Source of the DNA: Methanocella_A sp049676595
GTDB taxonomy: Archaea; Halobacteriota; Methanocellia; Methanocellales; Methanocellaceae
Assembly: GCF_049676595.1 (NCBI RefSeq)
Contig: NZ_CP187259.1
Coordinates: 1,736,001-1,800,000, forward strand
Direction: 5' to 3'
DNA length: 64,000 bases
Shown: piece after piece, positions 16,563-25,343 of the stretch
Numbering within the stretch: position 1 is the first letter of the stretch
How the letters are laid out: each line of letters starts with the position of its first letter
Notes under the pieces: model-generated
Database searches by the model: none
What the model was told of the DNA's origin: nothing
Seen by the model: the letters and a program-made list of their open reading frames with translations, nothing else
Position numbers and translations under genes: made by a program

Positions 16563-16892
16563 ATGGATATGACATATCTGATCATAACAATAGCAATTAT
16601 GCTAAGTGCAATGGTAACGGGATTCATCACTTTCCGGATGATCGGCATGAAGCTGGCCCTTCACTTCGGCGCCCTTGGCCTGGCGCTGATCGTGACTCTG
16701 GCAGCCGTAGTAACCGGGAACACGATCGTTGTATACGCTGCGGTAGTGATGCAGATACTGGCAACACTGACCGTGTATACCCAGACCTGGAAGATACTGC
16801 AGTATAATTTCCAGACTTCTCCGGCATACGCACCTCACCTGGCACTGGTGACCATGCTGCCGGTGCTGGCGCTGGCCTCAGTTTTAGTATAG
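16563..16892 (+). CDS. Membrane protein, three to four helices
   Basis: 109 residues, nearly all hydrophobic, with helices at about 4-25, 32-52, 55-75 and 88-108. It is last in the sulfur operon, 10 bp after the TusA-DsrE gene, with GAGGTGG before ATG. No family is recognised. The position suggests a role linked to the sulfur carrier, for example moving or sensing a sulfur compound at the membrane, but that is inference. Confidence 0.78.
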   Translation: MDMTYLIITIAIMLSAMVTGFITFRMIGMKLALHFGALGLALIVTLAAVVTGNTIVVYAAVVMQILATLTVYTQTWKILQYNFQTSPAYAPHLALVTMLPVLALASVLV

Positions 16893-16911
16893 GGCAGATA
16901 TCTCTTGAAAA

Positions 16912-16942
16912 GCAGGGGGCTCATACCTCTGCACTTCTTTTT
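16912..16942 (+). terminator. Hairpin plus T-run after the sulfur operon
   Basis: GCAGGGG pairs with CCTCTGC (one wobble pair) and is followed by ACTTCTTTTT. It closes the DUF169/TusA-DsrE/membrane-protein operon. Confidence 0.6.
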
Positions 16943-17069
16943 ACTACGACAGTGATGCCCTTAAGGCACCGCGATTTTCCCGGGACAACATTTTACAGAG
17001 GCCGGCCTTGACTTCACTTGCGGGGCATAATTTGCACGTAATCACGGGTGTCCCCGAAGAGGTGAAACT

Positions 17070-17249
17070 ATGGCAGAGGAAAAGGGCGAGATGACTGTCG
17101 AGGAAGCAGGCCGCAAGGGCGGCCATAAGGGCGGAGAGAAGGTCAAGGAAAAGTACGGCCCCGAATTCTATTCAAAGATAGGCCACAAGGGCGGCCAGAA
17201 AGTCAAAGAGCTCATCGAGAAAGGCAAAGAGGAAGAAGAGAGCCGGTAG
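17070..17249 (+). CDS. KGG-repeat stress-type small protein
   Basis: 59 residues starting MAEEKGEMTVEEAGRKGG. It carries three RKGG/HKGG motifs spaced through a very hydrophilic chain, the hallmark of the KGG (GsiB/stress-induced) family of small, disordered, desiccation- or starvation-linked proteins. A strong GAGGTGA lies just before ATG 17070. It is cytoplasmic by composition. It stands alone after the terminator of the sulfur operon. Confidence 0.82.
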   Translation: MAEEKGEMTVEEAGRKGGHKGGEKVKEKYGPEFYSKIGHKGGQKVKELIEKGKEEEESR

Positions 17250-17342
17250 GCTCCTCTACTATCCAGCTCTGGCTCTGGATCATCATACGCTCTGGCGACC
17301 TGCGGAAAAGTATTTGCCGCTCAAGCCAGATACCCTGTACCG

Positions 17343-17663
17343 ATGGTCACCAGAAAGCCAGCGGAGCCAGGGTTTAAACAATCCTCTATCGCGCCGGTTA
17401 AGTCTAAACCGGCGGCGGACGCCAGGGGCCTTTCGCCCTTCCGCACAGCGAGCGATCTCATGAAAGAGGAAACCAGCTTTAGCGAGAACGAGAGACGCCT
17501 CCAGCGCTGGGCAGAGCTGATGATCCGCAACAAAAAAGTTGCTCCCGGGTGGAAAGAGGACAGGGATGCCACCGATATCGTCAGGTGGATCAGCGACCCT
17601 AAAGCGGCTACGCCGGAGGCTGTAAAGCCGAAGAAGGGCAAAGGTAGCGGCGGAAAAGAATGA
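17343..17663 (+). CDS. Hypothetical hydrophilic protein
   Basis: 106 residues, charged, with a Lys/Gly-rich tail (KPKKGKGSGGKE). A middle part resembles a helical segment (FSENERRLQRWAELMIRNKK). No family is recognised. An overlapping minus-strand frame of the same length is rich in Ser/Leu and less protein-like, so I prefer this strand. No clear ribosome site precedes the ATG at 17343. Confidence 0.5.
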   Translation: MVTRKPAEPGFKQSSIAPVKSKPAADARGLSPFRTASDLMKEETSFSENERRLQRWAELMIRNKKVAPGWKEDRDATDIVRWISDPKAATPEAVKPKKGKGSGGKE

Positions 17664-17718
17664 TCTTCTTACAAGTATTCTTTATATAGCAGCAGGCGTT
17701 ATGATCTCCTGAACTCTA

Positions 17719-19179
17719 ATGTCCGACGTTTTTGAGATCACTGAAAAGGACCTTTTAGGCAGAATTGGCAAGCTGTACACGCCGCACGGCGTTGTCGAGA
17801 CACCGACTGTGATGCCGGTGATCAACCCCAACCTGCGGCTGATCGAGCCCCGGGAGCTGAAAAAGTACGGGGCACAGATGCTGATCACTAACTCTTACAT
17901 CATCTACCGCACGGAGCGCCTTCGTGAGGCGGCTCTGGCTAAAGGCCTGCATAGCATGCTGGACTTCGATGGCCCGATCATGACGGACTCCGGCTCGTTT
18001 CAGCTCTCCGTCTACGGCTCGGTGGAAGTGGACAATCCCGGCATCGTCTCGTTCGAGCGGGATATCGGCACCGACATCGGCGTGCCGCTGGATATTCCGA
18101 CGCCTCCCGATGTGCCTTATTCGAGGGCGAGGGAAGAGCTCGAGATCACGCTGGCCCGGGAATCGGAAGCAAAGAACTACAAGGGCAACATGCTGCTCGC
18201 CGGGCCTGTGCAGGGCTCTACTCACCTCGATCTGAGGGAGGAGGCGGCGAGGCGGACGTACGAGATCGGATTTGACGTTTATCCTCTGGGCGCAGTCGTG
18301 CCGCTCATGGAATCTTACAGGTATAAAGATCTGGTCGACGTGATCGTGCGGTCGAAGATGGGCCTCGGCCCGGACGCAGTCGTCCACCTGTTCGGTGCCG
18401 GCCACCCCATGATGCTGGCGCTGGCCGTGGCTCTCGGGTGCGACCTGTTCGACAGCGCTGCCTATGCTCTCTACGCTAAAGATGGAAGGTACCTCACGAT
18501 CGACGGCACCTACCACATCGGCCAGCTGACCCACCTGCCGTGCTCATGTCCTGTATGCATGGCTCACACGGCAAAGGAAATCGCAGGCATGGACGAGGCA
18601 ACGAGGACAAGACTACTTGCAGAGCACAACCTCTACGTGACCTTTGCCGAGATCCGGCTGATCAAGCAGAGCATTCTCGATGGCGACCTCATGGAGCTGG
18701 TGGAGCGCAGGTGCCGGAGCCATCCCAGAATGCTGTCCGGCTTAAAGCAAATGATGAACTATTCGTCTTACATTGAAAAGTTCGACCGGGCAACAAAGGC
18801 CTCGTTCTTCTACCTCGGCCCGGAGTCCGCCAGCCGGCCCGAAGTCATCCACTATAACCGGCTTCTGAAAAATCTGCGGGCGGAAGGGAACGTGCTGATC
18901 TCGACCAGGCGGGACGTGGACTCGAGAGGCTTTGACCGGGTTCTCCATGTAAAGGCACCTTTCGGTGTCTTCCCGGACGAGCTGAGCGAGAGCTACCCGA
19001 TCGGCCAGTCGGAGGTCATCAGCGAACTGGACTGCGAAGCCAGAGATGCCACGCTGCAAAACATCGCCGACTTCATCGGCTCCCGCCCGGGCGCTAAGTT
19101 TACTTTCGCCTACGATGAGCCGTGGGAGAGCCCGGCCATCGCGAGACTGGCAGCCATCGCCGGCATTATAAGGCTTTAG
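17719..19179 (+). CDS. tgtA: Archaeosine tRNA-guanine transglycosylase
   Basis: 486 residues. The enzyme swaps guanine-15 in the D-loop of archaeal tRNAs for preQ0, the first tRNA step of archaeosine synthesis. Visible are the catalytic-region motif MTDSGSFQ (Asp90), the GPVQGS substrate-pocket loop, and the zinc site CSCPVC (Cys275, Cys277, Cys280) with a later His. The length fits the catalytic domain plus a C-terminal extension without a full PUA domain, like archaea where the PUA part is a separate gene. The start is ATG 17719. A TATA-like TTTATATAG lies about 30 bp upstream, so the leader is very short or absent. Confidence 0.95.
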   Translation: MSDVFEITEKDLLGRIGKLYTPHGVVETPTVMPVINPNLRLIEPRELKKYGAQMLITNSYIIYRTERLREAALAKGLHSMLDFDGPIMTDSGSFQLSVYGSVEVDNPGIVSFERDIGTDIGVPLDIPTPPDVPYSRAREELEITLARESEAKNYKGNMLLAGPVQGSTHLDLREEAARRTYEIGFDVYPLGAVVPLMESYRYKDLVDVIVRSKMGLGPDAVVHLFGAGHPMMLALAVALGCDLFDSAAYALYAKDGRYLTIDGTYHIGQLTHLPCSCPVCMAHTAKEIAGMDEATRTRLLAEHNLYVTFAEIRLIKQSILDGDLMELVERRCRSHPRMLSGLKQMMNYSSYIEKFDRATKASFFYLGPESASRPEVIHYNRLLKNLRAEGNVLISTRRDVDSRGFDRVLHVKAPFGVFPDELSESYPIGQSEVISELDCEARDATLQNIADFIGSRPGAKFTFAYDEPWESPAIARLAAIAGIIRL

Positions 19180-19190
19180 TAATCTGGTAA

Positions 19191-19365
19191 GCGTACGCTG
19201 CGCTGCGCTTAAACACAGAGGACACGAAGTACACGGAGGGCACGAAGGTCTATTATGGACACAAAGGTTCGTGTTAAAGGGTAGATCCCTTTGTGACCTT
19301 GAGTAATCCTTCGTGTCCTCCGTGACCTTCGTGCCCTTTGTGTCAAGGCACAGCGCAGCGTACGC
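19191..19365. repeat. Inverted repeat with CACGAAGG-type 9-mers
   Basis: The outer stem GCGTACGCTGCGC pairs with GCGCAGCGTACGC. Inside, the left arm is built of 9-bp units (CACAGAGGA, CACGAAGTA, CACGGAGGG, CACGAAGGT), and the right arm holds the inverse (CCTTCGTGTCCTCCGTGACC). The outer GCTGCGC cap is the same as in the CAGATT-type elements although the inner unit is different. It fills most of the gap between tgtA and the TPR gene. Confidence 0.85.
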
Positions 19366-19502
19366 CGATCTTTAATGAGATCCACAGTTCGAAAACATTT
19401 TAACAATGACTATAAGTAAGCCAGTCTTTGGTCTTTTTACCGCTACCCGGCTCGCGAAGCTATATTAATTCATGCGCTTATTCTATAACGACTGTGATTA
19501 CC

Positions 19503-20540
19503 ATGGGCTACGACATCGATCTCGAGATAGGCAGCTATGAGCAGGCCGTTAAAAGCAGGCCGGAAAGCGCGGACGCCAGGCGTGCCCTCGGGCTCGCGTA
19601 CGGCATCAAAGGCCGGTACTCCGATGCGGTACGGGAGCTGGAAGAAGCAGTCCGGCTGAAACCCGATAACGCTGAAATACACTACAGCCTCGGTATTGCA
19701 TACGATGCCCTCGGCGAAACGAAAAAGGCCGCGCAGGAGTTCCGGAAGGCAGTCGAGCTCAAAGGGGACTACGTCGAGGCGAGGCTGAGCCTGGCCATCA
19801 CCCTCAACGAGCTCGGGCTGGTCGACGATGCACTACCCGTGTTCAAAGAGCTGGTCCGGCAAGCTCCCAACCTGCCGGAAGCCCGGGTCGGCTTTGCCAT
19901 ATCCTTGATGGCCGCCGGGTATCTCGACGACGCAATAGAGATGCTGCAAGAAGCGGTCAGGCTTAATCCCGGCTACTTCGACGCCTACATGCTCCTGGCC
20001 GGCGCATATGCCGACAAGGGCGACCTGCTGGAAGCGGAAAAAGCCTATAAGCACGCAGCCAGGGCCAGCCCCGACAGCCCCGACGCGTATTATAACCTGG
20101 CCGTCACGCAGTCGGAAAGAAACCTGCTGACCGAAGCCATCCAGAACTACCGCATAGCGATCAAGCTCAGCCCGGAATTTCTGGAAGCGCATTATAACCT
20201 GGGCCTGCTGCTGGACGAAAAAGGCCTCGTAGACGAAGCGATGAGAGAATACCAGGCCACCCTGAACATAGATCCCGACTTCCCCGATGCCTACAACCGC
20301 CTCGGCTGGGACTATGCCCGGATGGGAGACCCGGCGAAAGCCCGGCTCTTCTACGAGAAAGCCATCTCCCTCGACGAGCAGTTCATCATGCCCCGCCTCA
20401 ACCTCGGGAACCTGTTCCTCGAAGAGAAAAAGTACAGCGATGCAATCCGGGAATATGAAGCCGTGCTGAAGATCGACCCGGAAAATGGGGAGGCCAAGAA
20501 CGGGCATGCGACAGCCAAGTTCAAGCAGGGTACAATATAA
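19503..20540 (+). CDS. TPR-repeat protein
   Basis: About 345 residues made almost wholly of tetratricopeptide repeats of 34 residues (typical cores: ALGLAYGIKGRYSDAVRELEEAVRLKPDN, broken here by about nine similar units). No signal peptide or enzyme domain is visible, so it is probably a cytoplasmic protein-interaction scaffold. ATG 19503 is chosen because GTGAT lies upstream and a TATA-like CTATATTAATT at about 19460-19470 would put the transcript start after the earlier in-frame start at 19428. It is similar in architecture to the TPR gene at 20831-21991 on the opposite strand, and the two converge. Confidence 0.88.
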   Translation: MGYDIDLEIGSYEQAVKSRPESADARRALGLAYGIKGRYSDAVRELEEAVRLKPDNAEIHYSLGIAYDALGETKKAAQEFRKAVELKGDYVEARLSLAITLNELGLVDDALPVFKELVRQAPNLPEARVGFAISLMAAGYLDDAIEMLQEAVRLNPGYFDAYMLLAGAYADKGDLLEAEKAYKHAARASPDSPDAYYNLAVTQSERNLLTEAIQNYRIAIKLSPEFLEAHYNLGLLLDEKGLVDEAMREYQATLNIDPDFPDAYNRLGWDYARMGDPAKARLFYEKAISLDEQFIMPRLNLGNLFLEEKKYSDAIREYEAVLKIDPENGEAKNGHATAKFKQGTI

Positions 20541-20596
20541 CTAGGAAAGTACGGGCTGGAAAACCAGCCTAATCTTTTAAGTCCGGTGAACGAATA

Positions 20597-20768
20597 CGAT
20601 CGCTGCGCTGTGCCTGGATCACAGATTGAAACAGATTACACCGATTTCACAGATACTGCATGAGAAGAAAGAAAAGGGGTTATGTGTATTTGATCTTTTA
20701 TTCGATAGCCATCTGTGCAATCTGTGACATCTGTCGTAATCTGTGATCCTGGCACAGCGCAGCGATCG
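20597..20768. repeat. Inverted repeat with 9-mer CAGATTNNN units, copy 3
   Basis: It starts CGATCGCTGCGCTGTGCC and ends GGCACAGCGCAGCGATCG, with ACAGATT-type units inside. A detached half of the right cap (AGCACAGCGCAGCGATCG) recurs at 20803-20820. Together they fill the gap between two convergent TPR genes. Confidence 0.83.
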
Positions 20769-20830
20769 TATTGCTATCTCACGTCACCCGGACAATCAGT
20801 TAAGCACAGCGCAGCGATCGTATTGCATTC

Positions 20831-21991
20831 TCACTCCCTCTTCTCAGCTGCTTCAATCGCTGTCTTCAATGACGGGTCGAGCTTCGCCGCCTTTTCGAAG
20901 TTCTTCTTCGCATCCTTCTCGAACCCGAGCTTAGTGAACGCCTTGCCGAGCTCGAGATAAGCTATAGCGCTGTCGGGCCGGGCCTCCGCTGCGGCAGCCA
21001 GCTCTCTGATCGCCTCTTCATATCGCCCGAGTGTCATGTGGACTCTGCCCAGGCTCAGGTTAGCCTCGTACATGCCGGGCTGGATGTTCAGCGCCTCCCG
21101 GTATTCCTTGACCGCTTCGCCCATCAGGCCTTTCTGCTCGTAGACCAGGGCTAGCTTCATGTGCGGCTCTTCCAGGTACGGGTTCAGGCGAATCGCTTCC
21201 CTGTACTCGAATGCAGCTTCGTACAGCTTGCCGTCGGTGAACAGGTTATTACCCATCGCCAGGTGGGGGTCGGGAAATTCAGGGTCCAGCCGGATGGCCT
21301 CTGCAAACTCCGTGTTGGCGGAGTCCAGATCGCCTTTCATGCTCAAAGCTAAGCCAAGGTCGAAGTGGCAGACCGCACTCTGGGGCTGTTCGGCGACAGC
21401 ACGCCTGAATGCAGCCACGGCATCGTCGAGGTTGCCAAGGAGGCCGTACGTCCTGCCCAGAGCTGTATACGCATCTGCGTAGGAGGGCTTAAGCCCGACC
21501 GTGGTTTTCAGCTCGGCGATCGCCTCCTCGTCCCGGTTCAGGCGGAGGTAGGTCAGCCCGAGGCGGTAGTGGGCGAGGTACTGTCCCGGGTCCAGCTCCA
21601 GGGATCGCTTCAACTCCACCAGGGCTTCATCCAGCCTGCCGAGGCAGAAGTACAGATTGCCCAGGTCACTATGGGCGCCGGGGTGGTTTTCATCGATCCT
21701 CAGGGTTTCCTTGAAACTTTTCTCCCCTTCCTCGAAATTTCCCGTAGCGCACTGTAAGCAGGCGAGGCCGTAGTACGCGCTCGTACAGTCCGGCTTTAGC
21801 TTGAGGGCTTTTCTGAAATACTCCGCGGCAGCCTCGTACTGACCGCTCATAGCGTGGACATTGCCTGTGGATACGAGCCCTTCAGGGCTGTTTTTATCCT
21901 CGATCTGTTTCTTGTTATAGTCCCTGAGCATGAGTAAGAGATAGTCTTTCGAGACTATGTACTTTAAGGTAAAAAAGAGTGAACCGGTCAC
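20831..21991 (-). CDS. TPR-repeat protein
   Basis: Up to 386 residues, of which about 320 are tandem tetratricopeptide repeats (ten or so units, with DPGQYLAHYRLGLTYLRLNRDEE broken by similar ones). The GTG start at 21991 overlaps the mscL stop in a GTGA, the usual sign of translational coupling. An in-frame ATG at 21931 would give 366 residues and cannot be excluded. It probably acts as a scaffold. The shared transcript with mscL may be coincidental. Confidence 0.85.
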   Translation of the reverse strand: MTGSLFFTLKYIVSKDYLLLMLRDYNKKQIEDKNSPEGLVSTGNVHAMSGQYEAAAEYFRKALKLKPDCTSAYYGLACLQCATGNFEEGEKSFKETLRIDENHPGAHSDLGNLYFCLGRLDEALVELKRSLELDPGQYLAHYRLGLTYLRLNRDEEAIAELKTTVGLKPSYADAYTALGRTYGLLGNLDDAVAAFRRAVAEQPQSAVCHFDLGLALSMKGDLDSANTEFAEAIRLDPEFPDPHLAMGNNLFTDGKLYEAAFEYREAIRLNPYLEEPHMKLALVYEQKGLMGEAVKEYREALNIQPGMYEANLSLGRVHMTLGRYEEAIRELAAAAEARPDSAIAYLELGKAFTKLGFEKDAKKNFEKAAKLDPSLKTAIEAAEKRE

Positions 21992-22299
21992 TTCTTAGTA
22001 ACCTTGGTTTCCTTGAGAACGAGCTTCGCCATCATAAATACGACGAACGCGATGATCAGGAAATTGATTGTGTTGCTGAGGAAAGAGCCGTACTTTAGGG
22101 CGACAGGCCCGACAGTCGCAGTTGCGTTTTGCCAGTTAGTGCCAGCGGTGGCCATCACCGGAGTTATGCAGGGCATGATAATATCGTTCACCAGCGACTG
22201 CACCAGCGTGGTGACAGCCACACCCATGATGAAGGCGACAGCCAGCCCGACTACTTTATATTCCTGAAGAAATTCCCTGAATTCCTGAATAATACCCAT
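21988..22299 (-). CDS. mscL: Large-conductance mechanosensitive channel
   Basis: 103 residues from ATG 22299, which has AGGTGATAT directly before it; longer in-frame starts lack this. MscL forms a homopentameric pore in the cytoplasmic membrane that opens under tension and lets solutes out on osmotic downshock. The family pattern is visible: EFREF, then TM1 (VVGLAVAFIMGVAVTTLVQSLV), NDIIMP after TM1, a periplasmic loop, TM2 (FLIIAFVVFMMAKLVL), and a basic tail. Its stop overlaps the start of the TPR gene. Confidence 0.92.
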   Translation of the reverse strand: MGIIQEFREFLQEYKVVGLAVAFIMGVAVTTLVQSLVNDIIMPCITPVMATAGTNWQNATATVGPVALKYGSFLSNTINFLIIAFVVFMMAKLVLKETKVTKK

Positions 22300-22490
22300 T
22301 ATATCACCTGTAATCGTCATAGGATCACAAGAATGATAAACTTTTAGTGACCTGCCTGTTGATAGCATTGCCGGGAGTAAGTACTGGTAAATAGCCTGAC
22401 AGCCCGGCCCGGCCACCCAATATCTATTTATACATCTTTCATATATTAGACGGATAGACTTTAACGGAATACCACCCGAAAAAGCCTAAA

Positions 22491-22498
22491 TTATATAT
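22491..22498 (+). promoter_or_regulatory. TATA box of the S8e gene
   Basis: TTATATAT lies 57-64 bp before the S8e ATG, predicting a transcript start near 22520 and a leader of about 35 bases that contains the GAGGT ribosome site. Confidence 0.65.
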
Positions 22499-22554
22499 GC
22501 AATGAGCGCGTTTCTAAGGTGGTACTCTCATTACAAATCACCGAGGTTAACATT

Positions 22555-22932
22555 ATGAAGTATCAGGGCAAATCCATCAGAAAGGCAACCGGCGGCAGGC
22601 TCAGGCTCAACCGCAGCAAGAGAAAGTTCGAGCTCGGCAGGGACTTCACCATGCCGGTCATCGGTGCCCAGAAGCTTAAGGTCATCAACGTAACTGGCAA
22701 CGGCAGCAAGGTCAGGGTACTTAAGGACGACATCGTCAACGTCACCGACCCGAAGTCTGGCAAGACTCAGAAGGTCAAGATGACCACCGTGACCGAGAAC
22801 CCGGCCAATAAGAACTACGTGCGCAGGAACTACCTGACCAAGGGCGCAGTTGTCACCACCGAGCTTGGCAAGGCCAAGATCACCAACCGCCCGGGACAGG
22901 ACGGCTGCATCAACGCAGTCTTAGTAGCTTAA
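22555..22932 (+). CDS. rps8e: Ribosomal protein S8e
   Basis: 125 residues from ATG 22555 (MKYQGKSIRKATGGRLRL, the conserved N-terminus of S8e). GAGGT precedes it. The protein is a small-subunit component found only in archaea and eukaryotes, which anchors the window as archaeal. Highly basic, full family length for archaea. Monocistronic, with a terminator hairpin at 22939. Confidence 0.97.
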   Translation: MKYQGKSIRKATGGRLRLNRSKRKFELGRDFTMPVIGAQKLKVINVTGNGSKVRVLKDDIVNVTDPKSGKTQKVKMTTVTENPANKNYVRRNYLTKGAVVTTELGKAKITNRPGQDGCINAVLVA

Positions 22933-22938
22933 ATTTTT

Positions 22939-22959
22939 CAGGCGGCGGATTGCTGCCTG
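22939..22959 (+). terminator. Hairpin after S8e
   Basis: CAGGCGGC pairs with GCTGCCTG (one wobble pair) around GGATT. A T-run (ATTTTT) precedes it and CCTTTTC follows shortly after. Confidence 0.5.
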
Positions 22960-23080
22960 ACATACTTCCTTTTCTACAAAGAGTTCTCTACCATGCGATA
23001 GCTGTCGCCCTTTCTCGAGCGCTCCAGTTTAACAAATTGGGAGAGAACCTATATTTAAGCAAACGGTACCAGATAGTACT

Positions 23081-25339
23081 GTGAGGCAGATGAAAAGCGG
23101 CGATACGTTCGGCGCAGTAGTTTTAACAGGCATTGTAATCCTGGCAGCCTGGCTCTTCGTGATCGTAGCCAGCGAACCGCGGGCCGAGTGGCAGGTTCCC
23201 GGGGGAGAGCAGATCTGTGAGGCCACTGTGAGCGACGACGGGACCATGATGCTGTTGACTGGCGATCCTATGGGCGGCAGTAGTCATATGCTGTTCTCGC
23301 TGACGGGCTCCGGCGTAGAAAAGTGGGCTGTCGATATCCCCGGTCTCTCTGGCGTCCCCTATGGCACCAACTTCATCCGGGGCCGAATTCTCGCAGTGGA
23401 CGACGGTGTGACCTACCTCTTTGTCAGCGGGGTAGTTTCCAGTGAGAATCCAGTCTACACCCACGAATACAGTGCCCTATATGCAATTTCAGCGGTCGGG
23501 AAAGTCCTCTGGCAGATGCCGTTCGATCAATCCGGGGACCTATCTATGGTTTCCCTTCACGTGATCCACGGCAGGCTATATCTTTACGATGGCTGTAACG
23601 AGTATGTCCTGAGTAGGTCCGGTGAACAGATCTGGTCGACGAAATACACAGAGGCGCAGCCAGCGATCAGCCCGGATGGCTACGTGTACAACGCAATCAG
23701 CCTGTACACCTCTAACTCTGCCACTGATACTCTTGTCACAGCCTACTATCCGAATGGCACCGTATTCTGGAAAACCGAGGTCGATGGCTACTTCCTGAAT
23801 ATCTACTGCATAGATCCAGTTGAATACAGTTTACGCGGCGTCCAACTCCAGGGCCTGTACACGCCTGAACAGCTCCTGCCTCTTTACTACGATCAGCGGC
23901 TATACCTGACGCTATCGGATAGAGTTACGGCTCTCGACACCAACGGTACTGTCCTCTGGTCAGTCCCTCTGGACAACCCGTATGGTAACAAGCTGTACCT
24001 TCCGTTCTGGCCGGCGCCCTTTGACTCAGCCGGGAACCTGTACGTGAAGCTGTGTAATACCTCTTACCGACCGGCTCCAGATTTATTCATCATATCCCCG
24101 GAGGGCAATGTCTCGATCAGGGCTTATGATTATACCCGGACTTACCTGGCTGCCAGTGATGGGCTGGTCTACTCTATACTCTGCAGTGATACCACTCAGT
24201 CTTTAGAGGGACCATTATCCGGACAAGCGGAAGGCGGTTCAACTCCCCAGGGCATCTGGTGGGGCGGTGGGATAGCCCAGAGAGCAAATCGCCTGGAAAC
24301 TCTCTCACCTGAAACGATCACACTTGCAGAGATGGCCACAGGCCGGCAGATCTGGAGCTTCACTCCGCCCATAGGGGATGTGAAGAGCGTCACGCTCAAC
24401 GCTTCCAATGTCGGGAGGTACTTCGGGCCGGTAGAAGCGTCCAGCGTCAGGTGGGCCAATATCGATAACACCTTGCCGGGAAAAGAGGGCTACGAGTACC
24501 TTGATAAAACCGTGCCGGTTAACATCAGCAAAACCTACATCCAGGTTATGCCTTCTGGCGATCTGACCTACGTCAGCCTGTACTGCTATAACACTCAGTA
24601 CCCGGCGACCTTCGATCGGACCAAAGTCTACTACTTCAGCGCCCTCTATGCTCTGGATAATAGCGGTGGTCTCCTCTGGACAAAACAGACCGATTACGGC
24701 GCGGATCTGCTGGCGGCCAACAACTCGACCATTTTTTATTCCACCAGGGATGGCCGGGTCCACTCAGCGACGCTGTTTCTGGCGAGTGGCATCACAATCG
24801 CTGCCATCCTCTGCGTCATGTTCAAGTTTTTCTCCGCGGGCGTGGTATCCAGGGCCCGGGGCCGGCTGGAGCAAAATGAGAACAGAAAGGCAGTCATGCA
24901 GTTCGTCGCCGGCCATCCCGGATCGACCCAGCGAGAGATCGCCAGGGGAACGGCAATGAACCTCGGCACGATCAGGTACCACATGCTGATCCTGAGTCTC
25001 AACCACAAAGTGGTGAGCTTCCAGTCCGATGGCAAACACGTTCGGTACTTCCAGAACTCCAATACCTACTGCCGGGAAGAGCAGCTGGTGATCTCGCTGG
25101 TGAAACGGGATAACCTTCGAGAGCTGCTGGCCACGATTGCGGAGCAGCCGGGCATGTCTAACCGGGAGCTCGCGCACGCACTGGGCATGCAGGAGAGCGC
25201 TGTCAGCCGGTACATGAAAGAGTTGACCGACCGGGGCATCGTAGACCGCCTGGAAGCGCCGGGTAGTAGTCTCACCTACTCCATCAACGGCAGGCTGGCC
25301 GCTAGCGTAGATCGGGCCATAAAACGTGAAAAAAGCTGA
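23081..25339 (+). CDS. Membrane-bound beta-propeller sensor with two C-terminal HTH domains
   Basis: 752 residues. A membrane helix (about 10-32) is followed by about 550 residues of PQQ/WD-like beta-propeller repeats outside the cell (ALYAISAVGKVLWQM, ALDTNGTVLWSV, ALDNSGGLLWTKQ). A second helix (about 565-590) leads into two winged helix-turn-helix domains (about 610-665 and 685-745: STQREIARGTAMNLGTIRYH; SNRELAHALGMQESAVSRYM). This is the layout of a one-component transmembrane transcription factor. GTG 23081 is used because a TATA-like ATATTTAAG at 23051-23059 puts the transcript start at about 23080, giving a leaderless message; ATG 23090 is the alternative. Target genes are unknown. Confidence 0.85.
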   Translation: MRQMKSGDTFGAVVLTGIVILAAWLFVIVASEPRAEWQVPGGEQICEATVSDDGTMMLLTGDPMGGSSHMLFSLTGSGVEKWAVDIPGLSGVPYGTNFIRGRILAVDDGVTYLFVSGVVSSENPVYTHEYSALYAISAVGKVLWQMPFDQSGDLSMVSLHVIHGRLYLYDGCNEYVLSRSGEQIWSTKYTEAQPAISPDGYVYNAISLYTSNSATDTLVTAYYPNGTVFWKTEVDGYFLNIYCIDPVEYSLRGVQLQGLYTPEQLLPLYYDQRLYLTLSDRVTALDTNGTVLWSVPLDNPYGNKLYLPFWPAPFDSAGNLYVKLCNTSYRPAPDLFIISPEGNVSIRAYDYTRTYLAASDGLVYSILCSDTTQSLEGPLSGQAEGGSTPQGIWWGGGIAQRANRLETLSPETITLAEMATGRQIWSFTPPIGDVKSVTLNASNVGRYFGPVEASSVRWANIDNTLPGKEGYEYLDKTVPVNISKTYIQVMPSGDLTYVSLYCYNTQYPATFDRTKVYYFSALYALDNSGGLLWTKQTDYGADLLAANNSTIFYSTRDGRVHSATLFLASGITIAAILCVMFKFFSAGVVSRARGRLEQNENRKAVMQFVAGHPGSTQREIARGTAMNLGTIRYHMLILSLNHKVVSFQSDGKHVRYFQNSNTYCREEQLVISLVKRDNLRELLATIAEQPGMSNRELAHALGMQESAVSRYMKELTDRGIVDRLEAPGSSLTYSINGRLAASVDRAIKREKS

Positions 25340-25343
25340 ATGC

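Noticed and set aside
17321..17641. Minus-strand open frame opposite the 17343-17663 gene
   Set aside because: Composition (Ser/Leu-rich) is less protein-like and no ribosome site is visible. The choice is not certain.
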